From: an uncultured Pelagibacteraceae bacterium
GTDB lineage: Bacteria > Pseudomonadota > Alphaproteobacteria > Pelagibacterales > Pelagibacteraceae
Length of the DNA stretch: 64,000 nt
Direction of reading: 5' to 3'
NCBI GenBank assembly: GCA_902543245.1
Contig: CACBXQ010000004.1
Location: forward strand, 23,828 to 87,827
The notes beneath the pieces were generated by a model. That model searched no databases, had not been told where the DNA came from, and saw nothing but the letters and a program-made list of their open reading frames with translations. Made by a program: the position numbers and the translations under genes. Below, piece by piece: positions 44,328 through 53,419 of the stretch. Within the stretch, counting starts at the first letter, position 1, and every line of letters starts with the position of its first letter.

Positions 44328-45041
44328 ATGTCAGGTAAATATTTAATCTTTGGTGCTACAGGGTCAATTGGTTCTAATCTCGCACTACAACTATCTGAGA
44401 AAAATGAAGATATACATCTTATTAGTAGAAATGAACCAGAATTAAAGGAACTATCAGAAAAAGTTAACTCTGACTTCACAGTTTTAGATGTCTTGTCTGA
44501 AAATTTTTCGGAAAAATTAGCACAATTAAAAAGTACTGACATAAAAGGTATTGCCTATTGTATAGGTTCTATTGATCTCAAGCCAATTAAAATGACAAAG
44601 AAAAGTGATTACGAAAAATGCTTTAATTTAAATTTTTATCCAATTGTTGAAGTAATAAAGCAATTTCAAGAAAATCTAAAAGAAAATAAAGGTTCTGTAG
44701 TTTTATTTTCAACAGTTGCTGTCCAAAAAGGATTTACTAACCATAGCATTATGGCATCAGTAAAAGGTGCTCTAGAAGGTTTGACAGTATCTTTAGCAGC
44801 TGAATTTGCACCTAACATCAGGATAAATTGTATTGCACCAAGTTTAACAAACTCAAAAATTGCACAACCTATATTAAAAAGTAAAGTAGTAGCTGATGGA
44901 ATTGCGAAGGCGCATCCTATGAAAAGGATTGGTGAAGGTAAAGACTCAGCTGCAATGGCTCGGTTTTTATTAACTGATGAAAGTTCTTGGATAACAGGAC
45001 AAATTTTTGGTGTAGACGGTGGTAGATCTAAAGTTTCTTAA
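44328..45041 (+). CDS. Short-chain dehydrogenase/reductase-like protein lacking the catalytic tyrosine
   Basis: A 237-residue Rossmann protein. The NAD(P) motif GATGSIGSNLAL (9-20), CIGSIDLKP near 78, serine S128 in LFSTVAVQKG and the end SSWITGQIFGVDGG are typical of SDR enzymes. Where the YxxxK motif should stand, the sequence is H-S-I-M-A-S-V-K: methionine M142 occupies the tyrosine position before K146. Either another residue supplies the acid or the protein is a non-classical or regulatory member. It is the divergent partner of the photolyase-like gene. Confidence 0.85.
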   Translation: MSGKYLIFGATGSIGSNLALQLSEKNEDIHLISRNEPELKELSEKVNSDFTVLDVLSENFSEKLAQLKSTDIKGIAYCIGSIDLKPIKMTKKSDYEKCFNLNFYPIVEVIKQFQENLKENKGSVVLFSTVAVQKGFTNHSIMASVKGALEGLTVSLAAEFAPNIRINCIAPSLTNSKIAQPILKSKVVADGIAKAHPMKRIGEGKDSAAMARFLLTDESSWITGQIFGVDGGRSKVS

Positions 45042-45042
45042 C

Positions 45043-45888
45043 CTATTTTTGACCCCTTTTAAAACATTCAATCGTATTTTTTAATAAGCAAGCAATTGTC
45101 ATAGGTCCAACTCCTCCTGGTACTGGAGTTAATGCTTTCGCAACTTTTGAAACTTCATCAAAGGCTACATCGCCAACGATTCCTTTGTCAGTCTTGTTTA
45201 TTCCTACATCAATTACAATTGCATCTTTTTTAATCCAATCACCTTTTACTAATTCTGGAATACCTACTGCAGCAACAACGATATCTGCTTCAAGACATTC
45301 AGCTTTTAAATCTTTAGTTTTTGAATGTGTAATTGTTACAGTGCAATTTTCTGAGAGTAGAAGTTGTGTCATTGGTTTACCATTTAAATTTGATCTACCT
45401 ACAACTACTGCTTTTTTTCCATTTAAATTTGGTTCTATTTTTTTAATAAGAAGGTAGCATCCCAATGGAGTACAAGGTATAGAGCTTTCATAACCAGATG
45501 AAAGGTTGCCAACATTCATTGGATGAAAGCCGTCAACATCTTTACTCGGTAAGATTGTTTCTATAACTTTTTGTTTATCAATATGTTTTGGCAAAGGTAA
45601 TTGAACTAAAATTCCTGACACAGTTTCATCTTTATTAAGTTCTTGTATCTTTTCCAATATAGTTTTTTCTTCTACATCATTAGGGTATCTTATTACTTCA
45701 GATTTTAAACCAACCTCATTCGCAGATTTTTCCTTGTTTTTTACATAAATTTTACTTGGTTCAAGTTCACCTATTAAAATCACTGTTAAACCAGGAACTT
45801 TATTATATTTTTCTTTAAGTTCTAAAACCTCTTGTTTTAAATTTTCTCTAAGTTCTGCTGCTGCTTTTTTTCCGTCGATTAAAATCAT
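45043..45888 (-). CDS. folD: Methylenetetrahydrofolate dehydrogenase/cyclohydrolase
   Basis: Bifunctional folate enzyme interconverting methylene-, methenyl- and formyl-THF, the one-carbon pool that also receives the DmdA methyl group. The 281 residues show PGLTVILIGELEPSKIYVKNKEKSA (catalytic tyrosine and lysine), VQLPLPKHID, KDVDGFHPMNVG, NADP segment VVGRSNLNGKPM and the end TPVPGGVGPMTIACLL. It is convergent with the SDR gene, one base between stops. Confidence 0.97.
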   Translation of the reverse strand: MILIDGKKAAAELRENLKQEVLELKEKYNKVPGLTVILIGELEPSKIYVKNKEKSANEVGLKSEVIRYPNDVEEKTILEKIQELNKDETVSGILVQLPLPKHIDKQKVIETILPSKDVDGFHPMNVGNLSSGYESSIPCTPLGCYLLIKKIEPNLNGKKAVVVGRSNLNGKPMTQLLLSENCTVTITHSKTKDLKAECLEADIVVAAVGIPELVKGDWIKKDAIVIDVGINKTDKGIVGDVAFDEVSKVAKALTPVPGGVGPMTIACLLKNTIECFKRGQK

Positions 45889-45894
45889 ATTTAA

Positions 45895-46185
45895 TTAAAA
45901 AATTTGTGGCGCTATGTAGAGCTTCATACACATTTCTATAAACCATAGCAATAATAGAAGTACTACAGGCGAAATATCTAATGAGCCTAAATTTGGTAAA
46001 AAACCCCTAATTTTATTCAATATTGGTTCGGTTAATTTATAAGTAAATTCTAAAACCATATATACAAACCTATTTGATGTATTCAACACATTAAAAGCAA
46101 CTAACCAACTTACAATCACATTAGCAATTACAATATAAGTGTAGAGTTTTAAAATTTGAAGCGCTAAAAAATATATGGCAATCAT
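45895..46185 (-). CDS. YggT family membrane protein
   Basis: A 96-residue protein with two hydrophobic segments (about 6-25 and 68-90) and the YggT block FVYMVLEFTYKLTEPILNKIRGFLPNLGSLDISPVVLLLLLWF. The family is implicated in osmotic adaptation and in cell division, with unclear mechanism. It overlaps the MscS-type channel by four bases, an apt pairing with an osmotic channel, and lies six bases from folD. Confidence 0.9.
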   Translation of the reverse strand: MIAIYFLALQILKLYTYIVIANVIVSWLVAFNVLNTSNRFVYMVLEFTYKLTEPILNKIRGFLPNLGSLDISPVVLLLLLWFIEMCMKLYIAPQIF

Positions 46186-47267
46186 TTTTTCTCCACGTAA
46201 ATTGATTGACTTGGGAATGCAAAAGATGCTTTGTTTCCTTCAACAATTTGTTTGATCTCAATTGCAAGTCTTTCTTTAACCTTTAACATTTCATTCCAGC
46301 TGTCTGTTTTTGTGAAACATCTAATGTAAAGATCAATAGAGCTATCTGAGAATTTATCTATTCTAACTGCAACTCCAACATTAATATCATAATCTTCACT
46401 TTTATTAATATGATCCTCAATTTGATCTCTGATAGTTTTTAGCTGATCTACAGTTGTGTCGTACTGTAACGTTATTATCCAGCTTATTCTCCAATTTGTG
46501 ATTTGACTTACATTTATTACTGCATTTTCTGCAAATTGAAAATTTGGAATTATTGCAAGAGATTTATCAAATTTACGAATAACTGTTGATCTGAAACCAA
46601 TTTTTTCAACTATCCCTTCGATAATTCCCTCGACTAAAATCCAATCACCCATTTTAAATCTTTTCTCAACTAAAACCAAAATTCCAGAAATTAAATTTTT
46701 AAATAGATCCTGAGCCCCTAAAGCAACTGCAACACCAAATAATCCTAGACCGGCGATGATAGGGCCAATTTTTATGCCCCAAAGTTCTAAAACTGCAGCA
46801 GCTCCTAAAATAAAAATTAAAATTTTTAAAGATTTTATTATCCAGCCAATTAATTCTCTGGTTAATAATTTATCTAATCCACTTAATATATATGAAATTG
46901 GTTCAATGATTTGATGAATTACCCAAAATAATAATATTGTAATCAAAGTTCTATTTATATTTTCGATAAAAGATCTAGTTTCATCTCCAAATGACATGTA
47001 GTAACTTGCAAAAAAGAAACCTAGGACTAGGGGTAAAAATCTTGCTGGGCCCTCCATAGCCTTTACAAAAGTATCATCTAATTTATTTGTAGTTCTTTTG
47101 GATATTATTTCTAATTTTTTTATTATTAATTTACTTATCAAACCTCTAAAGATTAAAAATATAAAAAATATGCCGAGACCAATAATAATATCTAAAAAGT
47201 TAACCCCAAAAATTCCTTTGATCCAAACTGATTGGAACAATTCATTTAAATTTGCAAAAGCTTCCAT
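46182..47267 (-). CDS. MscS-family mechanosensitive channel
   Basis: A 361-residue membrane protein with helices in the first 180 residues and the pore-lining helix GPIIAGLGLFGVAVALGAQDLFKNLISGILVLVEKRFKMGDWI, the MscS signature of alternating Gly and Ala. The soluble domain has GIIEGIVEKIGFRSTVIRKFD and NWRISW. It likely opens under membrane tension to release solutes on osmotic downshift. Located 2 bases after hemD and overlapping yggT. Confidence 0.93.
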   Translation of the reverse strand: MEAFANLNELFQSVWIKGIFGVNFLDIIIGLGIFFIFLIFRGLISKLIIKKLEIISKRTTNKLDDTFVKAMEGPARFLPLVLGFFFASYYMSFGDETRSFIENINRTLITILLFWVIHQIIEPISYILSGLDKLLTRELIGWIIKSLKILIFILGAAAVLELWGIKIGPIIAGLGLFGVAVALGAQDLFKNLISGILVLVEKRFKMGDWILVEGIIEGIVEKIGFRSTVIRKFDKSLAIIPNFQFAENAVINVSQITNWRISWIITLQYDTTVDQLKTIRDQIEDHINKSEDYDINVGVAVRIDKFSDSSIDLYIRCFTKTDSWNEMLKVKERLAIEIKQIVEGNKASFAFPSQSIYVEKK

Positions 47268-47269
47268 AA

Positions 47270-47968
47270 TTAAATTTTATATAACAAAAACTCCTCTTCT
47301 CCAGAATTAAATAAAAAAATTTTCTTCCATTTAATTTCGTTTAAAACACTAGATGTTTTATCACCTAAACACATTAAATTTGTATCCATCCAAAGGTCAA
47401 TTAATCCATATTTTTTAATTATATTTAGAAAGCTTTTTGCGCTATTTTGAGAATAAATATAGACAATATCTGGTATTTCATTCTTTAATCTTTTTAGAAA
47501 TTCATCATTTAAATTTTCGTTAAACTCTGATGAATAATTAATAATTCTATCTACTTTATAACCATCAGACATGAGCTTTTTATCAAGGTCCATAGTAATT
47601 GTTTCTCCGCTCACATAAAGTAAATTTCCATTCTTTGGGCTAAAATTTCTTAAAATAATTTCTTTTAAATTATGGACATTGCCCTCAGCTGAAAAAATAT
47701 TTTGAAATCCAAAGCTACTAGCTTTTCTCTCGGTTGCCTCACCTACACAAAAACAAGTAATATTTTTATCTATATCATTAGATTTTAGGTATTTTATAGA
47801 ATTTGCACTTGTAAAAATTACAGCACTGTAACTTGAAAAATTTATTTCCTCATGTTTTTTTTCTATTATATTTAAAACTGGTAAGTGTGATACTTTATGG
47901 CCTAAGTTTTGAAATCTACTTATTATTTCTTTTGAGTCTTCTAAAGGCCTAGTAAATAAAATATGCAT
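47270..47968 (-). CDS. hemD: Uroporphyrinogen-III synthase
   Basis: Closes and inverts ring D of hydroxymethylbilane in heme synthesis. The 232-residue sequence is divergent, as normal for HemD; recognisable parts are ILFTRPLEDSKEI at the start, SAVIFTSANSIKYL, FCVGEATERKASSFGF and YIYSQNSAKSFLNIIKKY. It lies 2 bases after hemC, which supports the call. Confidence 0.9.
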   Translation of the reverse strand: MHILFTRPLEDSKEIISRFQNLGHKVSHLPVLNIIEKKHEEINFSSYSAVIFTSANSIKYLKSNDIDKNITCFCVGEATERKASSFGFQNIFSAEGNVHNLKEIILRNFSPKNGNLLYVSGETITMDLDKKLMSDGYKVDRIINYSSEFNENLNDEFLKRLKNEIPDIVYIYSQNSAKSFLNIIKKYGLIDLWMDTNLMCLGDKTSSVLNEIKWKKIFLFNSGEEEFLLYKI

Positions 47969-47970
47969 AA

Positions 47971-48885
47971 TTATTTCTTATAAGAGTTGTTTGACTCTAT
48001 TCTTAATTTTTTTCCTATTTCAATACCAAGTTCTCTTGACTTTGATAAATCTTTACTATCTTGCTGAAAAAATCTCTTTGAACCATCTAGAGAAAAAAGT
48101 TCAGCTGACAAAGTAATTTTTTTACCTTGAATAAATGCATTTGCCCCAACAGCTGTTTCGCAGTCTCCTTCTAAAATCTTTAAAACACTTCTTTCTGCTG
48201 TAATGCAATTATGAGTTGGAAGATGATTTATTTTATTTAATAAATTTATAAGATCACTGTCTGTTTTTCTACATTGTAAAGCAACTACGCCTTGTCCTGC
48301 ACTAGGAACAACTTCGGATACTGAAAAAAATTGAGAAATATTATTTTGTAAATTCAAAGATTTTAATCCTGCATAAGATAATATAATAGCATCATAAGAT
48401 TCGGAGTTCAGTTTTTTTATTCTAGTATCAACATTTCCCCTTATTAGTTTAAAATTTAAATCTTTTCTTATTTGTTTTAATTGAAATTCTCTTCTGAATG
48501 AAGACGTACCAACCACTGCATTAGAAGGCAATTCATAAAGAGTCAAATTTTTTTTACTAATTAAGATTTCTCTTGGATCATTTCTCTCGAGAAAACAATT
48601 AGTCAATAAATCCTCAGGTTCTTCAGATGGCATATCTTTTAAAGCATGAACAGCTAAGTCAATTTTTTTTTGTTGAAGCTCTTGTTCAATCTTTTTTGAA
48701 AACAACCCTTTGCCACCAATATCAGATAGACGATCTTTAGTATTTAAATCCCCGTCTGTAGTAATTTTTTTAATCTCAATATTAAAATCCTTATAATTTT
48801 CTGAGATTATTTTTTTTGCAGTTTCTGCATAAATTAGTGCTAATTTGCTTCCTCTAGATCCAATAATTATATTTTTGCTTTTCAT
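47971..48885 (-). CDS. hemC: Porphobilinogen deaminase
   Basis: Assembles four porphobilinogens into hydroxymethylbilane. In 304 residues the start IIIGSRGSKLALIYAE, FSKKIEQELQQKKIDLAVHALKDMPSEEP, the substrate aspartate region, and dipyrromethane cofactor cysteine in LEGDCETAVGANA are all present. It starts 46 bases from the divergent tsaD. Heme genes here and the ccm operon are separate. Confidence 0.96.
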   Translation of the reverse strand: MKSKNIIIGSRGSKLALIYAETAKKIISENYKDFNIEIKKITTDGDLNTKDRLSDIGGKGLFSKKIEQELQQKKIDLAVHALKDMPSEEPEDLLTNCFLERNDPREILISKKNLTLYELPSNAVVGTSSFRREFQLKQIRKDLNFKLIRGNVDTRIKKLNSESYDAIILSYAGLKSLNLQNNISQFFSVSEVVPSAGQGVVALQCRKTDSDLINLLNKINHLPTHNCITAERSVLKILEGDCETAVGANAFIQGKKITLSAELFSLDGSKRFFQQDSKDLSKSRELGIEIGKKLRIESNNSYKK

Positions 48886-48931
48886 TTAATTTATTTATAC
48901 TCCATAAATAACTTTTTAATTTAATTTTATA

Positions 48932-50002
48932 ATGAAAAAAAACCCATTAATACTAGGTATTGAAACCAGTTGTGACGAAACAGCAGCATCAATTATTCAG
49001 CAAGAAAAGAACGGAGTTAAAATTCTTTCTAATGTAGTTTCAAGCCAAACAGATGTGCATAAAAAATTTGGTGGTGTAGTTCCAGAACTTGCAGCAAGAT
49101 CTCATTTAGAAAAAATTGATTTGATTGTAAAAAAAGCAATTAAAGACAGTGGAGTTGAAATAAAAAATATTGATGCAATTGCATCGACCGGAGGGCCAGG
49201 TTTAGTTGTCTGTTTGTCAGTAGGTCTAAACTTTGGGAAAGCTTTTGCTGCATCTTTAAATAAACCATTCATAGCAATAAATCATTTGGAAGGCCATGCA
49301 CTTAGTCCCATGTTAAACTCTAAAATAAAATTTCCATATCTTCTACTTTTAATATCTGGTGGCCATTCTCAATTTTTAAGCGTTGAGGGACTTGGCAAAT
49401 ATAAAAGATTAGGAACAACAATAGATGATGCTGTTGGAGAAGCATTTGATAAAACTGCTAAACTTTTAGGTATTGAATTTCCTGGTGGAGCGCAAATTGA
49501 AAAGTATGCTGAGAAAGGAGATCTGAACAGATTTATCCTTCCCAAACCAATTATTAATCGCGGGGGGTGTAATTTATCTTTTGCAGGACTTAAAACAGCA
49601 GTATTGAAAATATCAAAAAATTTAAAATCTAAAAAAGATAAATATGATCTAGCAGCTTCTTTTCAAAATACTATAGAAGAAATATTGTCCCATAAAAGTA
49701 AGGTTGCATTCAATGAATTCAAAAAAAGAAATAAAAATAAAAGTAATATTTTTGTAATTGCAGGTGGAGTAGCTTCTAATAAAAAAATAAGGATAAAACT
49801 AAAAGAGTTGTCTTTAAAAGAAAAATTTCAACCTATTTTTCCACCAATTGATTTATGTAGTGACAATGCAGCTATGATCGCAATGGCTGGATTAGAAAAG
49901 TATAAAAAGAAAAAATTTGATAGTTTAAATTTCGCAGTTAATCCTAGATGGCAGTTAGATGAAAAAGCAAATTTTATGAAAGGTGCAGGAGTAAAATTAT
50001 AA
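48932..50002 (+). CDS. tsaD: tRNA N6-adenosine threonylcarbamoyltransferase
   Basis: Final transferase for t6A37 of ANN-reading tRNAs. The 356 residues have the ASKHA fold, with metal histidines in INHLEGHALSP and start GIETSCDETAASI, LISGGHSQFL, DDAVGEAFDKTAKLLG, GGVASNKKIR and SDNAAMIAMAG. It is followed two bases later by the EVE gene and then acs. Confidence 0.97.
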   Translation: MKKNPLILGIETSCDETAASIIQQEKNGVKILSNVVSSQTDVHKKFGGVVPELAARSHLEKIDLIVKKAIKDSGVEIKNIDAIASTGGPGLVVCLSVGLNFGKAFAASLNKPFIAINHLEGHALSPMLNSKIKFPYLLLLISGGHSQFLSVEGLGKYKRLGTTIDDAVGEAFDKTAKLLGIEFPGGAQIEKYAEKGDLNRFILPKPIINRGGCNLSFAGLKTAVLKISKNLKSKKDKYDLAASFQNTIEEILSHKSKVAFNEFKKRNKNKSNIFVIAGGVASNKKIRIKLKELSLKEKFQPIFPPIDLCSDNAAMIAMAGLEKYKKKKFDSLNFAVNPRWQLDEKANFMKGAGVKL

Positions 50003-50004
50003 GT

Positions 50005-50424
50005 ATGCCTAAATCATATTGGTTAATGAAATCAGAACCAGATGTGTGGTCAATTGATCAACAAAAAAAAGCTGGAAGCAAAGGCGCTCCATGGGATGGA
50101 GTTAGAAACTATCAGGCTGCAAAAAATTTAAAGAATATGAGGGTTGGAGATTTATGTTTTTTTTACCATTCAAATATTGGAAAAGAAATTGTTGGTATAG
50201 TTGAAGTTATTAAAGAAGCTTTTCCTGATGTTACTGATAAAAAAAATAAATTTGTGGCGGTTCAGGTTAAATTCAAAAAAAAGCTAAAAAAATCAGTAAG
50301 TTTAGAGGATATTAAAAATAATAACGATCTTAGCCATTTATCTCTTATAAAACAAAGCAGATTATCTGTTATGCCGATTGACTCTAAAAGCTGGAAAATA
50401 TTAAATAAGATGGGTAGTATTTAG
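50005..50424 (+). CDS. EVE domain protein
   Basis: A 139-residue EVE (PUA-like) domain protein: start YWLMKSEPDVWSIDQQKKAGSKGAPWDGVRNYQAAKNLKNM, GDLCFFYHSN and GIVEVIKEAFPD. The fold binds modified bases in RNA or DNA; in bacteria the function of stand-alone members is unknown. Its place after tsaD, a tRNA modification gene, is suggestive but not proof. It ends 3 bases before acs. Confidence 0.92.
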   Translation: MPKSYWLMKSEPDVWSIDQQKKAGSKGAPWDGVRNYQAAKNLKNMRVGDLCFFYHSNIGKEIVGIVEVIKEAFPDVTDKKNKFVAVQVKFKKKLKKSVSLEDIKNNNDLSHLSLIKQSRLSVMPIDSKSWKILNKMGSI

Positions 50425-50427
50425 AAT

Positions 50428-52410
50428 ATGAGAAGAAAGAAAAAAGCAAGAAAAGCTGTAATCAAAGATAAAGATAAAGAATTAATATTAAAGACTAAAT
50501 CAGAGTGGATCAAAAATGCTTTAGTCAATAAAACAAAATATCAAAAAAAATATTCTGATTCATTAAAAAACAACAATGAATTTTGGAAAAAAGAAGGAAA
50601 AAGAATTACGTGGATAAAGCCTTATAAGAAAATTAAAAATGTTAAGTATAGTAAAAAAGAAGTAAAAATTAAATGGTATGAAGATGGTACGCTGAATGCC
50701 AGTGCTAACTGTATTGATAGACATTTAAAAGATAAAAAAGATAAAACAGCAATTATATGGGTTGGAGACAATCCAAAAGATCAAAAAAAAATATCTTACA
50801 AACAGTTACATCAAGAAGTGTCTAAGGCTGCAAACGGTTTAAAAAAATTAGGTATAAAAAAAGGCGATAGAGTTACAATTTATTTAACGATGATACCTGA
50901 GTTAGCATTCACTATGCTGGCTTGCGCAAGAATAGGAGCAATTCATTCAATAATTTTTGGTGGTTTTTCGGCCGACTCTATATCAGGAAGAGTTAATGAT
51001 TGCGAGTCTGAGTATATTATTACTGCGGATGAAGGTGTAAGGGGTGGAAAAACTATTCCTTTAAAAGATATTACTGATGAAGCATTATTAAATTGTCCTA
51101 ATGTTAAAAAATGTATCGTAGTAAAAAGGACTGGTAATCAAGTAAATTGGGTTAATGGAAGAGACGTTTGGTATAACGAAATGACAAAAGGTGTATCAAA
51201 TAAATGTGAACCTGAGGAAATGAGTGCAGAAGATCCTTTGTTTATTTTATATACATCAGGATCGACTGGTAAGCCTAAAGGGGTTTTGCATACAACAGGT
51301 GGTTATATGGTTTATGCGTCTATGACTCATCAATATATTTTTAATTATAAACCAAAAGATATTTATTGGTGTACAGCAGATATTGGTTGGGTTACTGGTC
51401 ATAGCTATATTGTTTATGGTCCTTTAGCTAACGGGGCGACAACGATAATGTTTGAAGGAATTCCAACATATCCAGATAGCTCTAGATGGTGGCAAATAGT
51501 CGATAAATACAAAGTAAATATTTTTTACACTGCGCCAACAGCTATTAGAGCTTTAATGAGAGAAGGTGATAAACCATTAAAGAAAACCTCAAGAAAATCA
51601 CTTAAATTACTCGGAACTGTTGGGGAACCAATAAATCCTGAGGCATGGATGTGGTATTACAAAACTGTAGGTAATTCGAAATGTCCTATAGTTGATACTT
51701 GGTGGCAGACAGAAACTGGAGGAATATTAATTAGTCCTCAAACTGGAGCAATAAATTTAAAACCTGGTTCAGCAACAAAACCTTTTTATGGAATTAGACC
51801 AGCAATTGTAGATAAAAATGGAAAAGAAATTAAAGGTGCTGGTGAAGGTAGATTATGTATTACACAATCTTGGCCTGGACAAATGAGAACAGTTTATGGA
51901 GATCATCAAAGATTTATTGATACTTATTTTTCACAATTCGATGGAAAATATTTTACTGGGGACGGTGCCAGAAGAGATAAAGATGGATACTACTGGATAA
52001 CAGGAAGAGTAGACGATGTAATAATAGTATCAGGACATAATTTAGGAACAGCTGAAATTGAAAGTGCATTTGTAGCTCATCCAAAAGTTGCAGAAGCTGC
52101 TGTAGTTGGATATCCACATGATATTAAGGGAAATGGATTATATTGTTATGTAACTTTAAATGTTGGGGAAGAACATAATTTAGACCTTGAAAGAGAATTA
52201 AAGCTCTGGGTTAGGAAACAAATTGGTCCACTTGCAACCCCAGATATTATTCATTTCTCACCAGGACTTCCTAAGACAAGATCTGGTAAGATTATGAGAA
52301 GAATTTTAAGAAAGATTGCTGCGAATGAACATGGTCAACTCGGCGATACAACCACTTTAGCAGATCCTAGTGTAGTTAATAGCTTAGTTGAAAATAGAAA
52401 AAATATTTAA
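50428..52410 (+). CDS. acs: Acetyl-CoA synthetase
   Basis: Activates acetate with ATP and CoA to acetyl-CoA. The 660 residues hold [19 protein letters not shown] (about 271-289), [16 protein letters not shown], the W-containing [10 protein letters not shown] that sets acetate specificity, [21 protein letters not shown] and the catalytic, acetylatable lysine in [13 protein letters not shown] basic N-terminal stretch ([16 protein letters not shown]) precedes the core and is unusual. Near the symporter on the same strand, it completes an acetate use module. The stop overlaps that of the convergent gene. Confidence 0.96.
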   Translation: MRRKKKARKAVIKDKDKELILKTKSEWIKNALVNKTKYQKKYSDSLKNNNEFWKKEGKRITWIKPYKKIKNVKYSKKEVKIKWYEDGTLNASANCIDRHLKDKKDKTAIIWVGDNPKDQKKISYKQLHQEVSKAANGLKKLGIKKGDRVTIYLTMIPELAFTMLACARIGAIHSIIFGGFSADSISGRVNDCESEYIITADEGVRGGKTIPLKDITDEALLNCPNVKKCIVVKRTGNQVNWVNGRDVWYNEMTKGVSNKCEPEEMSAEDPLFILYTSGSTGKPKGVLHTTGGYMVYASMTHQYIFNYKPKDIYWCTADIGWVTGHSYIVYGPLANGATTIMFEGIPTYPDSSRWWQIVDKYKVNIFYTAPTAIRALMREGDKPLKKTSRKSLKLLGTVGEPINPEAWMWYYKTVGNSKCPIVDTWWQTETGGILISPQTGAINLKPGSATKPFYGIRPAIVDKNGKEIKGAGEGRLCITQSWPGQMRTVYGDHQRFIDTYFSQFDGKYFTGDGARRDKDGYYWITGRVDDVIIVSGHNLGTAEIESAFVAHPKVAEAAVVGYPHDIKGNGLYCYVTLNVGEEHNLDLERELKLWVRKQIGPLATPDIIHFSPGLPKTRSGKIMRRILRKIAANEHGQLGDTTTLADPSVVNSLVENRKNI

Positions 52411-53033
52411 ATACTTATTAATTTTAAAAATTCTTTTTCAATATTTTCCCATTTTAATATCATAGAGTTTAAAACAATTTTTCTGTCTAAAGTTTTTAGA
52501 TCCTCTGCAACTGGTGCCCACTTGTAAAGTGCTAAAGCACTTTCATTAAACGGCCAAGACCTATAATATGTTGACCAATCAATTTTTTTTAATCTTTCGC
52601 TAAAAGTTTCACGAGCATTTGCTACAACATCAGATGGCATTCCATTTTTAATTTCATTAGCAATAATAGCATCATATATTTCAGATGCTTTATTTGTATC
52701 TTGAAAATCAGAGAAAACTTTTAAATAGGACAAGCTATAGAAGGTTAAATCTTGAAGTGCTACTGAGTAAATATTCCACTTAGCCAAATTAATAGATGCT
52801 AAAAATTTTTCATCATCAAAATGAAGGACCCATTTAGTTCCCATTCTTGTTTTTAAATAACCAAACAGTGTAACTTGTGCAACCCATGCTGATTTTTTTT
52901 GAATGAATTCAGCAAGATCATCTATATTTTTAATCCTTTTCTTTGGAAGAATGGATTTAAACAATGCTAGCAAGTAAATTTTGAAATCCTCTAGCTTAAG
53001 ATCTTTCCAGTTAAATTTATATTTCAGTGCCAT
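52407..53033 (-). CDS. Conserved alphaproteobacterial protein of unknown function
   Basis: A 208-residue soluble, helix-rich protein with no known domain that I can name. Conserved-looking parts are [40 protein letters not shown] and [28 protein letters not shown] recall similar proteins beside this type of symporter in other alphaproteobacteria, which would suggest a link to transport, but this is not verified. Start ATG is 119 bases from the divergent symporter gene. The stop shares TTAA with acs. Confidence 0.75.
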   Translation of the reverse strand: MALKYKFNWKDLKLEDFKIYLLALFKSILPKKRIKNIDDLAEFIQKKSAWVAQVTLFGYLKTRMGTKWVLHFDDEKFLASINLAKWNIYSVALQDLTFYSLSYLKVFSDFQDTNKASEIYDAIIANEIKNGMPSDVVANARETFSERLKKIDWSTYYRSWPFNESALALYKWAPVAEDLKTLDRKIVLNSMILKWENIEKEFLKLISI

Positions 53034-53106
53034 TTATCTACTGCTGGTTGTTTTATATTTCAAAAAACACCTTATTTCGAGCTTTTTTAAGGGTTTAAAA
53101 ATGCTC

Positions 53107-53145
53107 TATAATAAGTATGGTAACTTTTTTTAACCTATAGGGAGG
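53107..53145 (+). promoter_or_regulatory. -10 box and strong ribosome site before the symporter pair
   Basis: A perfect TATAAT stands at 53107-53112 in a 119-base gap; the -35 region (TTTTTA at 17 bases) is weak, so an activator may be needed. GGAGG at 53141-53145 lies seven bases before the ATG, one of the best ribosome sites in the window, suggesting high expression. Confidence 0.6.
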
Positions 53146-53152
53146 AAAAAAA

Positions 53153-53419
53153 ATGTCAAAACAAGTGCAACACTGGGAAAAAACCAGAACATTGCTATTT
53201 ATAACACTGGCAATCTGGTTTGTTTTCTCAATTGGCATCTTTTTCTTCGGAGCCGAAATGGAAGCATCAAGCATAAGACCATTTGGCTATCCACTGTCAT
53301 ATTATATGACTTGTCAAGGATCTCTTGGAATTTTTGTAATACTAATTTTTTGGTTTGCTGGAAGACAAGAAAAAATTGATGAAGAATTTGGATTCTCCGA
53401 AAGAGAGGATGGCGAATGA
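53153..53419 (+). CDS. Small subunit of a sodium:solute symporter (DUF4212)
   Basis: An 88-residue protein with two helices (about 14-33 and 47-68) and the family pattern HWEKTRTLLFITLAIWFVFSIGIFFF and PLSYYMTCQGSLGIFVILIFWFAGRQ. DUF4212 proteins precede large symporters of the ActP-like VC2705 type and are thought to be an accessory subunit. It overlaps the large subunit by four bases, supporting joint function. Confidence 0.92.
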   Translation: MSKQVQHWEKTRTLLFITLAIWFVFSIGIFFFGAEMEASSIRPFGYPLSYYMTCQGSLGIFVILIFWFAGRQEKIDEEFGFSEREDGE

